Part shown: positions 1-11,408 of the stretch, piece by piece
Numbering within the stretch: position 1 is the first letter of the stretch
Layout: each line of letters opens with the position of its first letter
Source of the DNA: Hymenopellis radicata
Taxonomy: Eukaryota > Basidiomycota > Agaricomycetes > Agaricales > Physalacriaceae
Direction: 5' to 3'
DNA: 64,000 bases
NCBI GenBank assembly: GCA_015501595.1
Contig: JADNRX010000108.1
Span: 87,654-151,653 of the forward strand
Notes under the pieces: generated by a model
Told to the model about the DNA's origin: nothing
What the model saw: only the letters and a program-made list of their open reading frames with translations
Database searches by the model: none
Program-made: the position numbers and the translations under genes

Positions 1-2568
1 GGCCACCTTTCATCTGTCAGTACAGCCCTTTCCCCATCTCATGTTTCTCACATATCCATAGATCCCCTACTTACTCAAACTTCGTGGGCAACTCTTTCCT
101 ACAGTAAGCGGGATTTCTCCGACATACAGCTTCTCCTTCTTATTACTCCGAGCAGACATATCTCTGACGCCCGGCTCAGACGAGCATCATTGGAATCCCT
201 TATTTGCACCCGACTTCAACGCTCCTTCAGATTTCCAAACTCAAATCAATGACCAGAGTTCAGCACTCTATCTCGATCCTTCCGTCTCCAATACCATCTT
301 CACACTTCCTCGTAACGCCACTGTTGGCATGACCTCCTTTGCATACTCTGTGGGTGTTCGGCCAGAGGACCTATTTGGCATCTGCCTCATACTCTTTCTC
401 GGGGTTGTTGCGGCTGCCATCGCCGTCTCAAGTGTGATCTGGCTGATTGACCGCTTCGCCGGCTTTCTCGGTGGACTTGTGGGCAAGTCGCGCCAAGGAC
501 CAGGTATGACGCGTTTAGGTGGTACGAGGAGCCCGGCATTTGGAAGCAAGGACATGCTCGACAGCTCCGGCATCGCTGTTGCGTCAGCCGAGGAAAGCAA
601 GTCTCTCAATGGATTAAATGGTAGAGAGTATACTTTTTGTGAGAGCACCACCAAAACTCACACTTTTTGTTCGACAGAACGCGGCATCCCCTCAACTCGC
701 AAGCCGTGGTGGAGGTTCCGGAGCAGCATGAGCTCGTTCCACGGCAGTGTACTCCACGGAAATCTGGTTCGGGTCCTGGTTCTCTTCCATCTGCCAGTGA
801 CAATATTTTCGGTTTACCAAATGACTTTACCCAAGTCGCAAGCCTCCATGTCCTCTATTGTCCTTGCTGGTCTTTCCTTCGCCATCCTTTCCATTCTCAT
901 CCCAGCCTTCCTTGTCCTCCGTGTACGCGTGACGACCACGAGCAAGTTGTACGATGAGACTCGCACCCTACTAGGCCTCGGTCCTTTGTACAATCATTAC
1001 CGGCACGGTTCTCAGATGTTTGCTGGGCTGTTCTTTGCGACCAACGTAGCTTTTGGTGTTACAATAGGTGCTGGCCAGAAAAGCGGCACTGCTCAAGCGA
1101 TTGTTATTTTGGTCGTCGAAGTCATCTCGGCACTAGTTACCAGCGTATGGCTGCCTTGGGGTATAGGTGCCAGCATGGGATTGATCAGCTTCCTTTTCTG
1201 CGTCGCTAGAATTGTTATCGCTGTTCTCCTGTTAATTTTGACACCTGCAGTAAGTCTTTGGTTTCTAGTTCTTTAGTTGCTCTATTGAGACATCCCTCAG
1301 ATCGACATCGGCGCTGGGGCCGGAGGATGGGTTGCCTATGGCGTACTCATCATTCTTGCACTGGTATACATTGCCCTTCTCTTGATGCTCATCGTTAAGC
1401 TTGTTGAGGCTGTCGTCCGAATCTTCGGTTTCGTTGGCTTCGAGCAGAGTAAACACATCGTGGACAGTGGTCTCCTTGGTGCTTGCGGATTGGCAGGATG
1501 CTGTGGCGACTCGAGGACACGACGTCGTCCGCGCAATGCTACCAAGAAGGTCAAAGCAAAGGAGAGTGTTAACGCTCTGTACAAGAGCACGCAACCTGGC
1601 AATCGCAATTCGATTGCGTCCTCGTTCATGGGCTCGTTGGGTTCACCAGCGCGTCCTGGTACTGGCAAAGGATCTGTCAATTCTGGTCCGCCACCCTCAG
1701 TGCTTAAACCGGAACACGCTCTGAGGCCGTATCGCGAAGACAGTGATGATGAAGGGTACATCATGGGGGCGTGGCAGCCATTCCAGACCAAGACGGCTCG
1801 TGGATATGTTCCAGTTGATGCTTCGCCCAGCAGTCCTAAACCACCTACGTCTGGTTTTTCTCGAGTAGGTGGCGGACGAGCGCATATCGACTCGCCTTAC
1901 GCTATCACGGCTGGCTCAACACAGACCTTCCCATCTCTTGGTCATCAAGCTTCGCATCATAATGCAAGCGCCCCATCGTTGCCGCGTCTGGACGATGATG
2001 ATGACGATGCCCCTTCGCTATCTGCTATCAACGCCGTTCGTCATCAACAACCACCCCAGCGCGATGATTCCTTACCACCTGGCGCTATGCAACCTTTGCA
2101 CATCCGGACCAAGTCTCAGACAGCGATTATCGAGCATGCTGCTGGCTCAGCGGGTCCTTCGATGTTTGTCCCGACCGGAGCAGGGACCCGGCCACAAGGC
2201 AGGGTTTGACGCCACCACCGAGTGCATACAACGGCACTACCCCTACCGACGACGACAATGGATCGGAATCGGAGACTCCGAAGAAGAAGCCCTGGTACCA
2301 TCTCCGTCGACATCGGCCACATAGCAGTGAGGGGACCTCTTCAGCACCCAACCAGCCCCCGGAGGAGGACGCACCAGCAGCAGCGGAGCCTGCAACGACG
2401 CCGACGCCGGGACGCTCGTTTGTGGTGATACGCAAACCGCAGGTGTCGCCTGGCCGTACGCCAAAGCTGTCCACTGCTTCCGCGCCTGGCCTTGGTGGAT
2501 CCGGTTCATCGCCAGGACCGTCACGACAATCCTTCCCGTCTGCTTATCCCCCGGGATCGCAGTCATAA
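1..2568 (+). CDS. TRP/FLC-type multi-pass membrane protein, 5' end outside window
   Basis: This is the downstream part of a fungal TRP-like membrane protein (flavin carrier/Pkd2-like family), probably acting in the plasma membrane or ER membrane. Exons read as 1-103, 156-620, 678-1249 and from 1301 on. All introns are GT-AG; 621-677 is a 57-nt in-frame intron and 1250-1300 is phase 0. A luminal segment containing GSDEHHWNPLF is followed by several hydrophobic helices (for example around 390-470, 770-930, 1030-1260 and 1320-1430). A long basic and Ser/Pro-rich cytosolic tail follows, as expected for the family. The frame meets TGA at 2207, but a Pro/Ser-rich tail continues one frame over from 2206 to 2568, so the gene either carries a one-base frame break near 2165-2205 or has an unrecognised intron there. 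The N-terminal signal and ML-like domain would lie upstream of the window. The family call is from helix pattern and tail style. Confidence 0.72.
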
Positions 2569-2763
2569 TTTAATGATAAACACTCTGGAGTTATATAGTT
2601 GCTTTGCATGGACCCTCTCATCTGGACTTTTCAGTCGTATCACATCCTGACTGGTGGATTTCGTCGAAGTTCACTTGTCTGTACACTATTAGTTAATATG
2701 GCATGATACAGTGTCCGTATGCTAAATTTACAATTTCGCCTATAATTATATATCTTGTGCCAC

Positions 2764-5357
2764 TCATAGATCTTCCTCCGCTTCATCTTCCTCTGTGGTT
2801 GAGCCGCCCACCCAGAATATGTGCCAGTCCTCCAAGCCCTTCCGACACCAGGCATACATGCCTTGCTCCTGCTCCATTTTCGTGACAAGCTCTTCTGTTT
2901 CCACGCTGTCGTACGACTGTGAGGACATGTTGCTCGCGTTGGAGTACGTGCGGTTTAGCGGGTGATAAGGCGAATAGTGCGGTTGATCCCAGTGCCCGCC
3001 CATGCACAAAAAGCCAGTAGCGCCTCCCGCGTCATCCTCGGTCCACACCGAGTCGTCCGCCCGCTCTTTACCCTTCCCTTTGCCCATAAAGTTCAGGGAC
3101 AACTCGTGCACTTCGATACCATGTTCGCCGTACCCCACAAGCTGCAGATAGGGTGATGGGCCGTCGCCAATCTCATTGCTGCACACCCTAGTCCTCACTG
3201 ATGTGGGGGCAGATTTCCACATGATGGCGCGGAGAGGTCGGCAAGCCCCTGCGCCCGTAGGCAATGGGCACGGGAGAATATGCGTTTTCCGGCCACGCGT
3301 GAGAACATGCACCTTCTTCGTCGGCGGGGGATATGTCGCGGACGGAATAATCGGCACCTCGCACTGCGTGAGCGGGATCCACTTCCCTAATAACGAGCTC
3401 GCGTCGAATGATATCCGCGATTTGCGCACGCTCAAGGGGCTCGACGCGTCTCGCAGTCCCGTCCCCTCGTCGTAGAGCTCGAATTCACCGACGGCAGAGT
3501 CGGCGAGACGAATCCAGCCGGCTTTTTTGTCGAATATGACAAAGAGGCTGAGTTGCGTGCCGTAGCTGAGCGCTCCCGATGGCGAGGTGAGCACGCGCTC
3601 ACCGCGCATGGTACCGGTGCTGGGGGAACGTCGATGTGAGTGGTTGAAACGAGCAGGTCCGGCATCTGAAGGACTCCGCGCAACGTCGACCACTACTTGT
3701 TGAAAAAAGGTGATACTCCGCGGTTGCATTGGTGTGTAGAATTCCTAAAGGTATTTGTTTTAGTCCCGAGTTTCGATTGGTGAAGTGAACATGCCTTGAC
3801 AAAACGGAACGCCCGCTCGCCCTTGGGCGTTTCGTAGAGTAATATATTGGATTTGGTTGCAACAGCTAATAATCTCCCACTCCGAGGTTGATGAGGATCG
3901 CCGTTATTCCACAAGGTGTAGGAAAGAACGTTCGAGCTGGCCAGGCGAGAACCAGGAGATGCCAACGGCACAAAGTCGAGGGCCCAACGCGACGGTAAGT
4001 CGTCGATAAAGTCCCAGCTGGCTGTTGAATCGTCGGAATTTTGCCGGTTAGGCGAAGGCGATCTGCTGCCTGGCCGACTACCAGGGCGTCCTAAGCTTGA
4101 ACTACTCACAGAAGCCGGCGAGAGCAGGTGGTTATAGGAAGACGGTGCGCTATTCCCGGGACCATGATGAGTGTTGGTGGGCTGGTCTATCCACGACTTG
4201 ATACTTCGGGCAAAGCTACTTTGATGTCGATGACCTCTCTTTTTGAGAGGAGATAATTGATGAACGTGATTGCTTGGTCGCGACGTCAAATCCAGCGGTC
4301 GTGTGCCCTAGAAACGCGAGTTTACACAAAGTTACAGAAATGATAGATCATACCTTGTGAGCAATGGTCCATTTGGCAAGGCTCGTAAGACTTGCAAGAT
4401 TGTACATACGAAGTGTCCGTAGTGATTCCTCCTTGCTCAGCGGGGAGTCTGTTTCTGGTCCGACGAGAAGTAAGACAACACCTTGTGGAGATCCTTCGCC
4501 AGATTCTTCGACTTCAAGAAGGGACATTTGATATACACTAAGAGACGTCATGGGCGCGCGAAGGAACCAGCAACGTGAAGGCCCACCTTTCACCAAACCA
4601 GATTGGGCGAGACACTGCTTCCTCTGGGCCTTGGAGTTTGATTCCAGCGTCAGTTTCGGACCATTCTTGAGGATATGTGTCAAGTACGGATAGACCCTCG
4701 TCATGGCCTATGAGCAGAAGCTTTCCGCCGAGCAAGGGGAGTAGACATCGTATCGGGGAAGTGGAGTGAGGGAGAAAACGCGAACCGAAATGAGTAATCT
4801 TAAGATGAGACGGGCGTAGTCTGTGAGTGATGGAGGTTAGAGAGGGTAAGGGAGAGGGTTGCAGGGGTGTATCCGGGGGAGGCGCGTAATAATTGTCAAG
4901 ATCTTCCGTTCGAATTTGAAGACCATTCGGCATTGGCGTCGCGGGCTGGTTAACGATGATAGGAACGTCGCCGGGACTGGGGGCATCCTACATGGCAGTC
5001 AATTTGAGGCCTGTAGGTAACAAAACCACTTACAATCGAATCCATATCCCAGCCCCGTTCTCGTCGTCTGCGGCGCTCAGCCGGAGTAATATCCGTGTAC
5101 CGCTCGGCGGCTCTGGCCGTCGTCATTATTGGTTTATTGGCCTCCAATAGCACAGAATGGCGCACCTTTTCTCTATCCATCCTCGCCATCGACCGAATCT
5201 ACGTTTGGCACGAATCAGCACGGCGTCTCGACTGCTAGGGGTGTACTTGCCTGGAATTCGGGCCATGTTGTGCCGCTAGATCGTCGTAGGTGGGGAGGTC
5301 GTCGCCGCCATCCTCTGGCCCATTATCTCGCTCTGGTTGAACCTCGGGAGTATCCAT
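2764..5357 (-). CDS. CNH (citron homology) domain protein
   Basis: Six exons, read on the minus strand: 5357-5251, 5172-5034, 4987-4587, 4537-4354, 4307-3795 and 3744-2764, giving about 774 residues. The start is the ATG at 5357; the second-exon acceptor (5173-5174) has a nearby alternative. CNH blocks are visible. GGKLLLIGHDEGLSVLD lies near residue 150, GESVYQMSLLEVE is rebuilt across the 4538-4586 intron, and RLLAVATKSNILLYE runs into EFYTPMQPRSITFF across the last intron. CNH domains occur in Rho-GEFs and Vps39-like proteins, but no DH, PH or kinase domain is seen here. The N-terminus has a PTYDD motif and the centre (about residues 280-370) is Ser/Pro-rich low complexity. Introns 5173-5250 and 3745-3794 start with GC instead of GT. 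The gene converges on the TRP-like gene with about 195 bp between stops. Its partners are unknown; it may be a trafficking or cell-wall signalling scaffold (inference). Confidence 0.82.
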
Positions 5358-6688
5358 GGTGGTGGTTACGGAAAAGAAACAAATTAAGTACAATTGCGGT
5401 GTCGAAATGCTTTTGGATTTGCGGAGCACGTGCCGGCGATGCAGTGTAAGTACGGCGATTCGGAGCCGCGTCCCGGTCTTGCTCACTGTCCGCGTTACGT
5501 CCCCAATGCCCCTTCTGCGGCATCGTCTCTCCTAGCAATTCACACGTCTAAAGGGCATACATTGACTTGTTTCTCAACGCTTTCTTGCCTTCCCCGTTGC
5601 AGGCATCACCGGATCTATATGATGATACTTCAATTGAATACATTCAATGCTCTGGTCTCTTGGTGCCATCCGTCAAACTTGAAACTGCAGGCTTCACTGC
5701 ATCTATGCGCAACACTGTCTACTGTCTCACGATTTTCCTGTCTGCTGCTCCGCCGGCCCGCGGTGCTCGCCTACATCCAAATTACGCGAGCTCTGCTGTA
5801 TTGGATGTTAGTAGTGGTAGGAACGACTGTCTTCATATACCTGACTCAGGCTGGTTTCGAGACTATAGACTATATTGGATGCTCTTTCAGATTTATCCGT
5901 CCTTAGCGCCCGAGGGCTCTAGCTCCCCAGTGCAGCTTGGCGCCCGTCTAAATTTCTCCCAACCTCTCGGGCATCTTGCTGCTCGACACAAAGGTTGCTG
6001 CGTGTTTCGAAAACTTCTCCCCGTGATGAAATGTCCAACTGAGTTTCTGGGAAGATAGGAATACCCTGTGGCGTAGGTCTATATCACAGACCGGATAACC
6101 TCCTTCGTCCTCTTCCGTAAACGGGACCGCTGAAGGTCGGAATTGACCGCTATGCAAGGAATCTTGCTTACTGCATTGATGAAGAGGCTTTGAGATTGCT
6201 ACCAAGCAGTGGATTCATGGACCGGTATCGAAGTACAGGAGAGACCAAGATTCTAGGAGTCAAGAAGGCTACACAGAAGGGAGAAAAAGGTATGCAATTA
6301 ACAGTCCCTTGGGTATAGTTCGTGGCGTGGCGCGCCACGAGGGGCTGGACGACAATGACAAGATGGAACATTTACTGTTTTAGTCAACTGGACAGTGGAA
6401 GCGCTCGAATCACGATATCAACTATCATTTGTACCTGTAGCTGCAGAGGACGGACGTGCTGGCTGCGGTCTCGGGAATCTGATGCCCACCAGTTCGAAGA
6501 AGAATCAGTCCCCATAGCATCGTAACATTCAGGCGTTTCCACGAAAAGTCACACAATGGTTAGTTTTCGAAGTGAATGCTTTGCTGAAGGTTACAATAGC
6601 CAACAAGACAGTGTCATTCAAGAACGGGATATCTGAAGAAGTCTGAAGATCGAACCTGAGACGGGGCTAAACGTACCACTAGAGATTC
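5358..6688. other. Intergenic region upstream of the CNH gene
   Basis: About 1.3 kb between the CNH start codon and the left arm of the inverted duplication. Open frames of 60-170 codons exist on both strands but show no recognisable motif, no consistent splice pattern and no homopolymeric or tandem structure. The CNH promoter presumably lies in the first few hundred bases. Nothing else is supported. Confidence 0.5.
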
Positions 6689-7871
6689 AACTCAATGAAC
6701 GTAACAAGTTCTCGCATGAATACAAGTCAACCATTCAAGTAAGTAATACAACAAAGAAAAGTAAAGCGAGCCGAGGAAAGTAACTTATAGGAAACATTAT
6801 GACGGTCATATATGCGAGGCGCTTAATACTCGAGCACATACGACGCGAAAGGTTCCTTGTGCAACCTGACTCTCCAGCTGCGTGCTGACGGCTGTGATGT
6901 AGGGAATAAGTCCATCCTTCAAGTCGGGAGCCCCATAGGGGCGGGTAATGCACGAGCTTCAAGACGTATCTGCACAATAAATGCGGTGAGACTATGTCAA
7001 TCAGGACTGAAGAGACCGACCTCTAGAACTGCAGATATTCCAGCATTTACGAGGTGTTATATACCTTCGCATTGACTCAGAGGAATAAACGGGGATGAAA
7101 ACCAGGATAACGGTTCTGTGTGCTGGAGCGTTCGCGTTTGAATGGCGGAGGTTATACACGTTGATTTCCGCTGACAGAACTGGGGTGTAATGGAGAGAGA
7201 GAGAGATCAGCGTTCGGCGGAGATGCAGACATTCATCTCATTAGACGGTCGACAGCACCCAGGGCGTCTACGTTCCAGATCGAGAAATCATTGGAGATTA
7301 TTGCGAGTAGAAAGAATTTTCAGCCTAAACGTGGTCGGCTCCGGAAAGCGAAGTCGAAATGATGAGGCCGTATTCCAAGTTAGGTTAGAAACAGCTGTAG
7401 AAGAAAGCATGCGGCACACAGTAACATTTGAAAACAAGTGATCCTACCGGTGGCATTTCCACCTTTTCTAGAGCCTTTGACTCGGAACAGAGACAAGGCG
7501 ATCCATACGCGCCACTGATAGCTAGGGACCTTGAACACGAGTCAGCTCATCAGAAACGCGTCGTTCAGCGGCATGCGGTGTATGAGAGCCTTTTCGGCCC
7601 CATCCAGCACTGAAATTCAGTGCTTGAGCTTCATTGTACTCATGCATGAGAATGTAAAACTCACTCAACGTCAACTACACCAATTTCTGAGATAAATCCC
7701 GGAGAGATTGGACGCAAAAGCAACCTGGCGCCCAAGATCCGCAATGACTCGTCCAGGCGCTTAGATCTTGGACGAGATGCGTACACTGCTGTGAGAACAT
7801 GGTGGTTCGAACTTCGCATTGTCTCTCAGCACGTGAGCGTGTGACGGTGAGGTGATGTTCCCAAAATAGAC
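6689..7871. repeat. Left arm of a large imperfect inverted duplication
   Basis: Read as reverse complement, this stretch matches 9250-11043 almost base for base. Shared landmarks include the outer edge (AACTCAATGAACG at 6689), the GA-rich run near 7196 and the inner edge (CCCAAAATAGAC ending at 7871). The left arm is shorter because about 598 bp corresponding to 10187-10784 are missing at the junction 6953/6954. Scattered substitutions and small indels are also present, including loss of a roughly 25-bp stretch near 7440-7470. The duplication is therefore old enough to have diverged but still very similar. The spacer holds an APH-fold kinase gene. Confidence 0.9.
6823..6953 (-). pseudogene. 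Truncated copy of the 10288-10917 gene
   Basis: This fragment matches the last ~130 bp of the intact gene on the right arm (10785 to 10917), including its TAA stop at 6823-6825. The 5' three quarters of the gene are deleted; the break is at 6953/6954, where sequence jumps to the region matching 10186. In the remaining piece, two bases are lost (CCTTTCGCG versus CCTTTCCAGCG in the intact copy), so even the residual C-terminal frame is shifted. It is a non-functional relic that shows which arm lost material. Confidence 0.85.
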
Positions 7872-8271
7872 TAAGACGGGTCTGGCTTCAAGCTTCAAGT
7901 CCGGACAATGGACATCCGCACAGCGGCCATTGGGAGAAGGTCGTGGACGGGTTGCATACAGTCTATGTCTCCCCTGACTTTCAACGTACTCCCATCTCCG
8001 TGCGCTCTCTCAGTAATATTGAGACGTAGACTTTTGCCTGCTCTCTACATAGCGGCCTCTGAATCTGATAGCAATCAGCTTCACGACCCCAAACATCATT
8101 GATGGCCTACACATGCTGGTCGATGCAAGAGGGAGCTAAAATGGTATTTTTACTGAGCCAGCTGCCAGATGCGCGACTCCTGGCGACGTCTTTTCATGAA
8201 AGCAGTAGATTGATGATAAAAAGAAAAAGGCATTCGGAGCATCACAATTCGACTTCACTCACGACCGTAAT
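7872..8271. other. Spacer sequence 3' of the APH-like gene
   Basis: About 400 bp between the left repeat arm and the APH stop codon. It probably includes the 3' untranslated region of the APH-like transcript. No further gene or motif is seen. Confidence 0.4.
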
Positions 8272-9110
8272 CTACACCGGAAACTTCATCAGCAAATTGA
8301 ACATTTCTGCACATGCTAATTCTGTAGCATCAGGGAATCGCATTTGACGAAAGCAATTCGCCACACAGGGAGGCATATAAACGCCATAATGTCGCAACCC
8401 AAAGACTTGCCAATGCCTCGGACGCCACCCTGAATCCTCCCAATCCACGATGCCCAGAAAATCACCTGTGTTGGGATGCACTATGATATTTTGGACTCTC
8501 AAATCTGGATGTACCCAAGAGACAGCGTCCGAGGTCACAGCTCGGACGGAGTCCTCATGCGCCTTCGCCATATGCTCTGCCGTCCACGCAGGTCTAGCGA
8601 ATTCGTCCAGATGCGGCGTCATGTAAAAGTACAATTGAAGCACGGAAGGGTAGGGACCTGTATACCCAACGAAAAACTGTGCAGGATCAGGAAGGCCATC
8701 ACCGCTTGCGCTGAGCATGACCCGCCCTTTGTCCGCTTCGCACTGTTCAATAGACCAAAGTCGCAGAACGATATCACGAACAGCGACTGCAATGCGCTGG
8801 AACTGGTCTGGGGCGGAAACAATCCAAAGTGTATAGCAGTACCGAGGGAAATGCCCTTGAGACGGGTCATGACTGTGTAAGTGTGTCCTCCGACAATGAG
8901 AGTATCAACAACGCGGGGAATGGGTAGGTTGAGACCAGTTGAATGGAGGAAGCCGAGGGCGTGTGATTCGGTGGAATGAAGGCGGGGAGACGATTTCATA
9001 ATGAGGGGGACGCCGAAGCGAAAAACGCGAAGAGTGGGTTTGTCGTCCGATATAGGGTGCGATAGGAGGGTGTACAGAAGCAGTCGTGTTTGGTCAAAGA
9101 GGCCGACCAT
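8272..9110 (-). CDS. APH-fold (aminoglycoside phosphotransferase-like) kinase, one frame break
   Basis: Fungal APH-family small-molecule kinase-like protein of unknown substrate. The start chosen is the ATG at 9110 (MVGLFDQTRLLL). The first half shows FRFGVPLIMKSS (N-lobe with Lys) and YTVMTRLKGISL (hinge). The second half has the catalytic loop WVHPDLRVQNIIVHP, where His-Pro-Asp replaces the usual His-Gly-Asp, and the metal-binding GIVDWEDSGWRP. The halves are one frame apart near 8805-8825. Adding one base there would join GLF to PDQFQRIAVAVRDI; alternatively a 35-nt GT-AG intron would do it, which is shorter than the other introns here. So it is either a recent pseudogene, an assembly error or an unusually short intron. 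It sits alone in the spacer of the inverted duplication. Confidence 0.75.
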
Positions 9111-9249
9111 GGTGGCACTATGAAGTAAATGAGACAGACAGAGGGCGAGGAGCAGATTTATCCGAACCGTGGACGTAAAACCTGGCGACTTGAAGTATGA
9201 AGTAGATGATGGCGGATGGGGAGAGGTGAAAAAGGCCATGCAGGCCACT

Positions 9250-11043
9250 GTCTATTTTGGGAACGTCACCCTCACCGTCACACGCTCACGTGCTGAGAGA
9301 CAATGCGAAGTTCGAACCACCATGTTCTCACAGCAGTGTATCGCATCTCGTCCAAGATCTAAGCGCCTGGCACGAGTCATTGCGGATCTTGGGCGCCAGG
9401 TTGCATTTGTTTCCAATCTCTCCGCGGATTTATCTCAGAAATTGGTGTAGTTGACGTTGAGTGAGTTTTACATTCTCATGCATGAGTACAATGAAGCTCA
9501 AGCACTGAATATCAGTGCTGGATGGGGCCGAAAAGGCTCCTGTACACCGCATGCCGCTGAAAGACGCGTTTCTGATGAGCTGACTCGTGTTCAAGGTCCC
9601 TAGCTATCAGTGGCGCGTATGGATCGCCTTGTCTCTGTTCCGAGTCAAAGCCTCTAGAAACGGTGGAAATGTTCGTGGAAATGCCACCGAGTAGGATCAC
9701 TTGTTTTTCAAATGTTACTGTGCGCCGCATGCTTTCTTCTACAGCTGTTTCTAACCTAACTTGGAATACGACCTCATCATTTCGACTTCGCTTTCCGGAG
9801 CCGACCACGTTTAGGCTGAAAAATTCTTTCTACTCGCAATAATCTCCAATGATTTCTCGATCTGGAACGTAGACGCCCTGGGTGCTGTCGACCGTCTAAT
9901 GAGATGAATGTCTGCATCTCCGCCGAACGCTGATCTCTCTCTCTCTCCATTACACCCCAGTTCTGTCAGCGGAACTCAACGTGTATAACCTCCGCCATCC
10001 AAACGCGAACGCTCCAGCACACAGAACCGTTATCCTGGTTTTCATCCCCGTTTATTCCTCTGAGTCAATGCGAAGGTATATAACACCTCGTAAATGCTGG
10101 AATATCTGCAGTTCTAGAGGTCGGTCTCTTCAGTCCTGATTGACATAGTCTCACCGCATTTATTGTGCAGATACGTCTTGAAGCTCTCGCCCTCTTCACC
10201 TAAAACCGTTTCCAAACATCACTGAGTATGTGTCTTCGTCGTTGTAATGCTGGGATATGAACTGAACCTCTCCTCAGATAGCGCGAAATGTCTTGGTTGT
10301 ACCCTCGTTCGTCAACCACTGCCGGTTCTGGCAGCACTACCAGAACTTCAGCTCCTGGCGACTCTCTTTCCGTCCCCGCCAACCCTAACCCTCGTGTGGC
10401 TCTCCAGCCCAACAGTCTCTACGTCGTAACCAGTCAGATTGCGGCAGGACCCGGAAAATTCCACTGGTCGCTTTACTTTACGAACCACGCGGGTTCGGCT
10501 ATGAGGATCCATTGGACCACCCTCTCAGATGGTTCTGGCTACGCAGAAGGCGTTGTCAAAAGCATCATCACTACGCCCACCACGTATTCAGCCACAGGCA
10601 ACGTCACGTTCGCGTATGTCAAGATCAATGGCTACGTACAGGTTGCCGAGAGCACCTTGGACGAGATCACGAGAAATGTGTTCTCGGTACGGCGAGGCTA
10701 CCCTACATACATGGAGAACAGAAAGCACGGCTACAGTTGCAAAACTTGGCTCCTTCGCGTCATCGTCACCTTGTTCCAGAAAGGGTGCATTACCCGCCCG
10801 TATGGGGCTCCCGACTTGCAGGATGGACTTATTCCCTACATCACGGCCGTCAGCACGCAGCTGGAGAGTCAGGTTGCCCAAGGAACCTTTCCAGCGTCGT
10901 ATGTCCTCGAGTATTAAGCGCCTCATATATGGCCGTCATAATGTTTCCTGACTTTCCTCGGCTCGCTTTACTTTTCTTTGTTGTATTACTTAGTTGAATG
11001 GTTGACTTGTATTCATGCGAGAACTTGTTACGTTCATTGAGTT
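9250..11043. repeat. Right arm of the inverted duplication (full-length copy)
   Basis: Inverted counterpart of 6689-7871, retaining the ~598 bp lost from the left arm. It contains the complete gene 10288-10917 and about 1 kb of its upstream region. The upstream part includes a 98-codon open frame (9808-9512, minus) that survives only in broken form on the left arm, so its coding status is doubtful. No terminal inverted repeats, poly-A tail, transposase or target-site duplication is obvious, so a segmental inverted duplication is favoured over a transposon. Confidence 0.9.
10288..10917 (+). CDS. Uncharacterised fungal protein, single exon
   Basis: A 209-residue intronless reading frame. I recognise the layout as one that recurs in mushroom genomes without a known function. 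A Ser/Thr/Pro-rich N-terminus is followed by SLYVVTSQIAAGPGKFHWSL (about residues 42-61), a central strand-rich part and a C-terminal part with HGYSCKTWLLRVIVTLFQKG (about 143-162). There is no signal peptide or transmembrane helix. The ATG at 10288 follows GCGAA and is the first in frame after upstream stops. It lies on the right arm of the inverted duplication and is the only intact copy; the left copy is deleted. Coding status is supported by the long open frame and family resemblance, but no function is proposed. Confidence 0.72.
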   Translation: MSWLYPRSSTTAGSGSTTRTSAPGDSLSVPANPNPRVALQPNSLYVVTSQIAAGPGKFHWSLYFTNHAGSAMRIHWTTLSDGSGYAEGVVKSIITTPTTYSATGNVTFAYVKINGYVQVAESTLDEITRNVFSVRRGYPTYMENRKHGYSCKTWLLRVIVTLFQKGCITRPYGAPDLQDGLIPYITAVSTQLESQVAQGTFPASYVLEY

Positions 11044-11408
11044 AGCTTGGCAAGCAAGGATTGGACGAGTAGGCCCTCGCGCGCGTTTAAGCTCGTCGGC
11101 CACACGAGTGTCATTGAAGCGCGACTGCTGTTTTGGTGGATGTATAACAAGGCGGGCGAGGGCGACTGTTCGTCATGCCCCATCTGCATTCTTACGCTTC
11201 CGAAACTTCATCGCCAGTCCCTTCCTCGAGACCAACTACCTACCGCACGCGTCAGTGGCAGGCTGCAACGGCGTAATCTTTAAATACGGTGCTGAGTCTA
11301 AATTCGGCCGCTGAATACCTCATCCTGATGATTCCATTCGGGACACGCGAGCGCACTAGGTTGGCGGAAAAACAGTGCACATCCGAAAAGGCTCGTCATC
11401 GACAGCTT

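Noticed and set aside
6689..11043. Transposon with terminal inverted repeats
   Set aside because: The arms are over 1 kb and contain ordinary genes; no transposase or target-site duplication was seen, so a segmental inverted duplication fits better.
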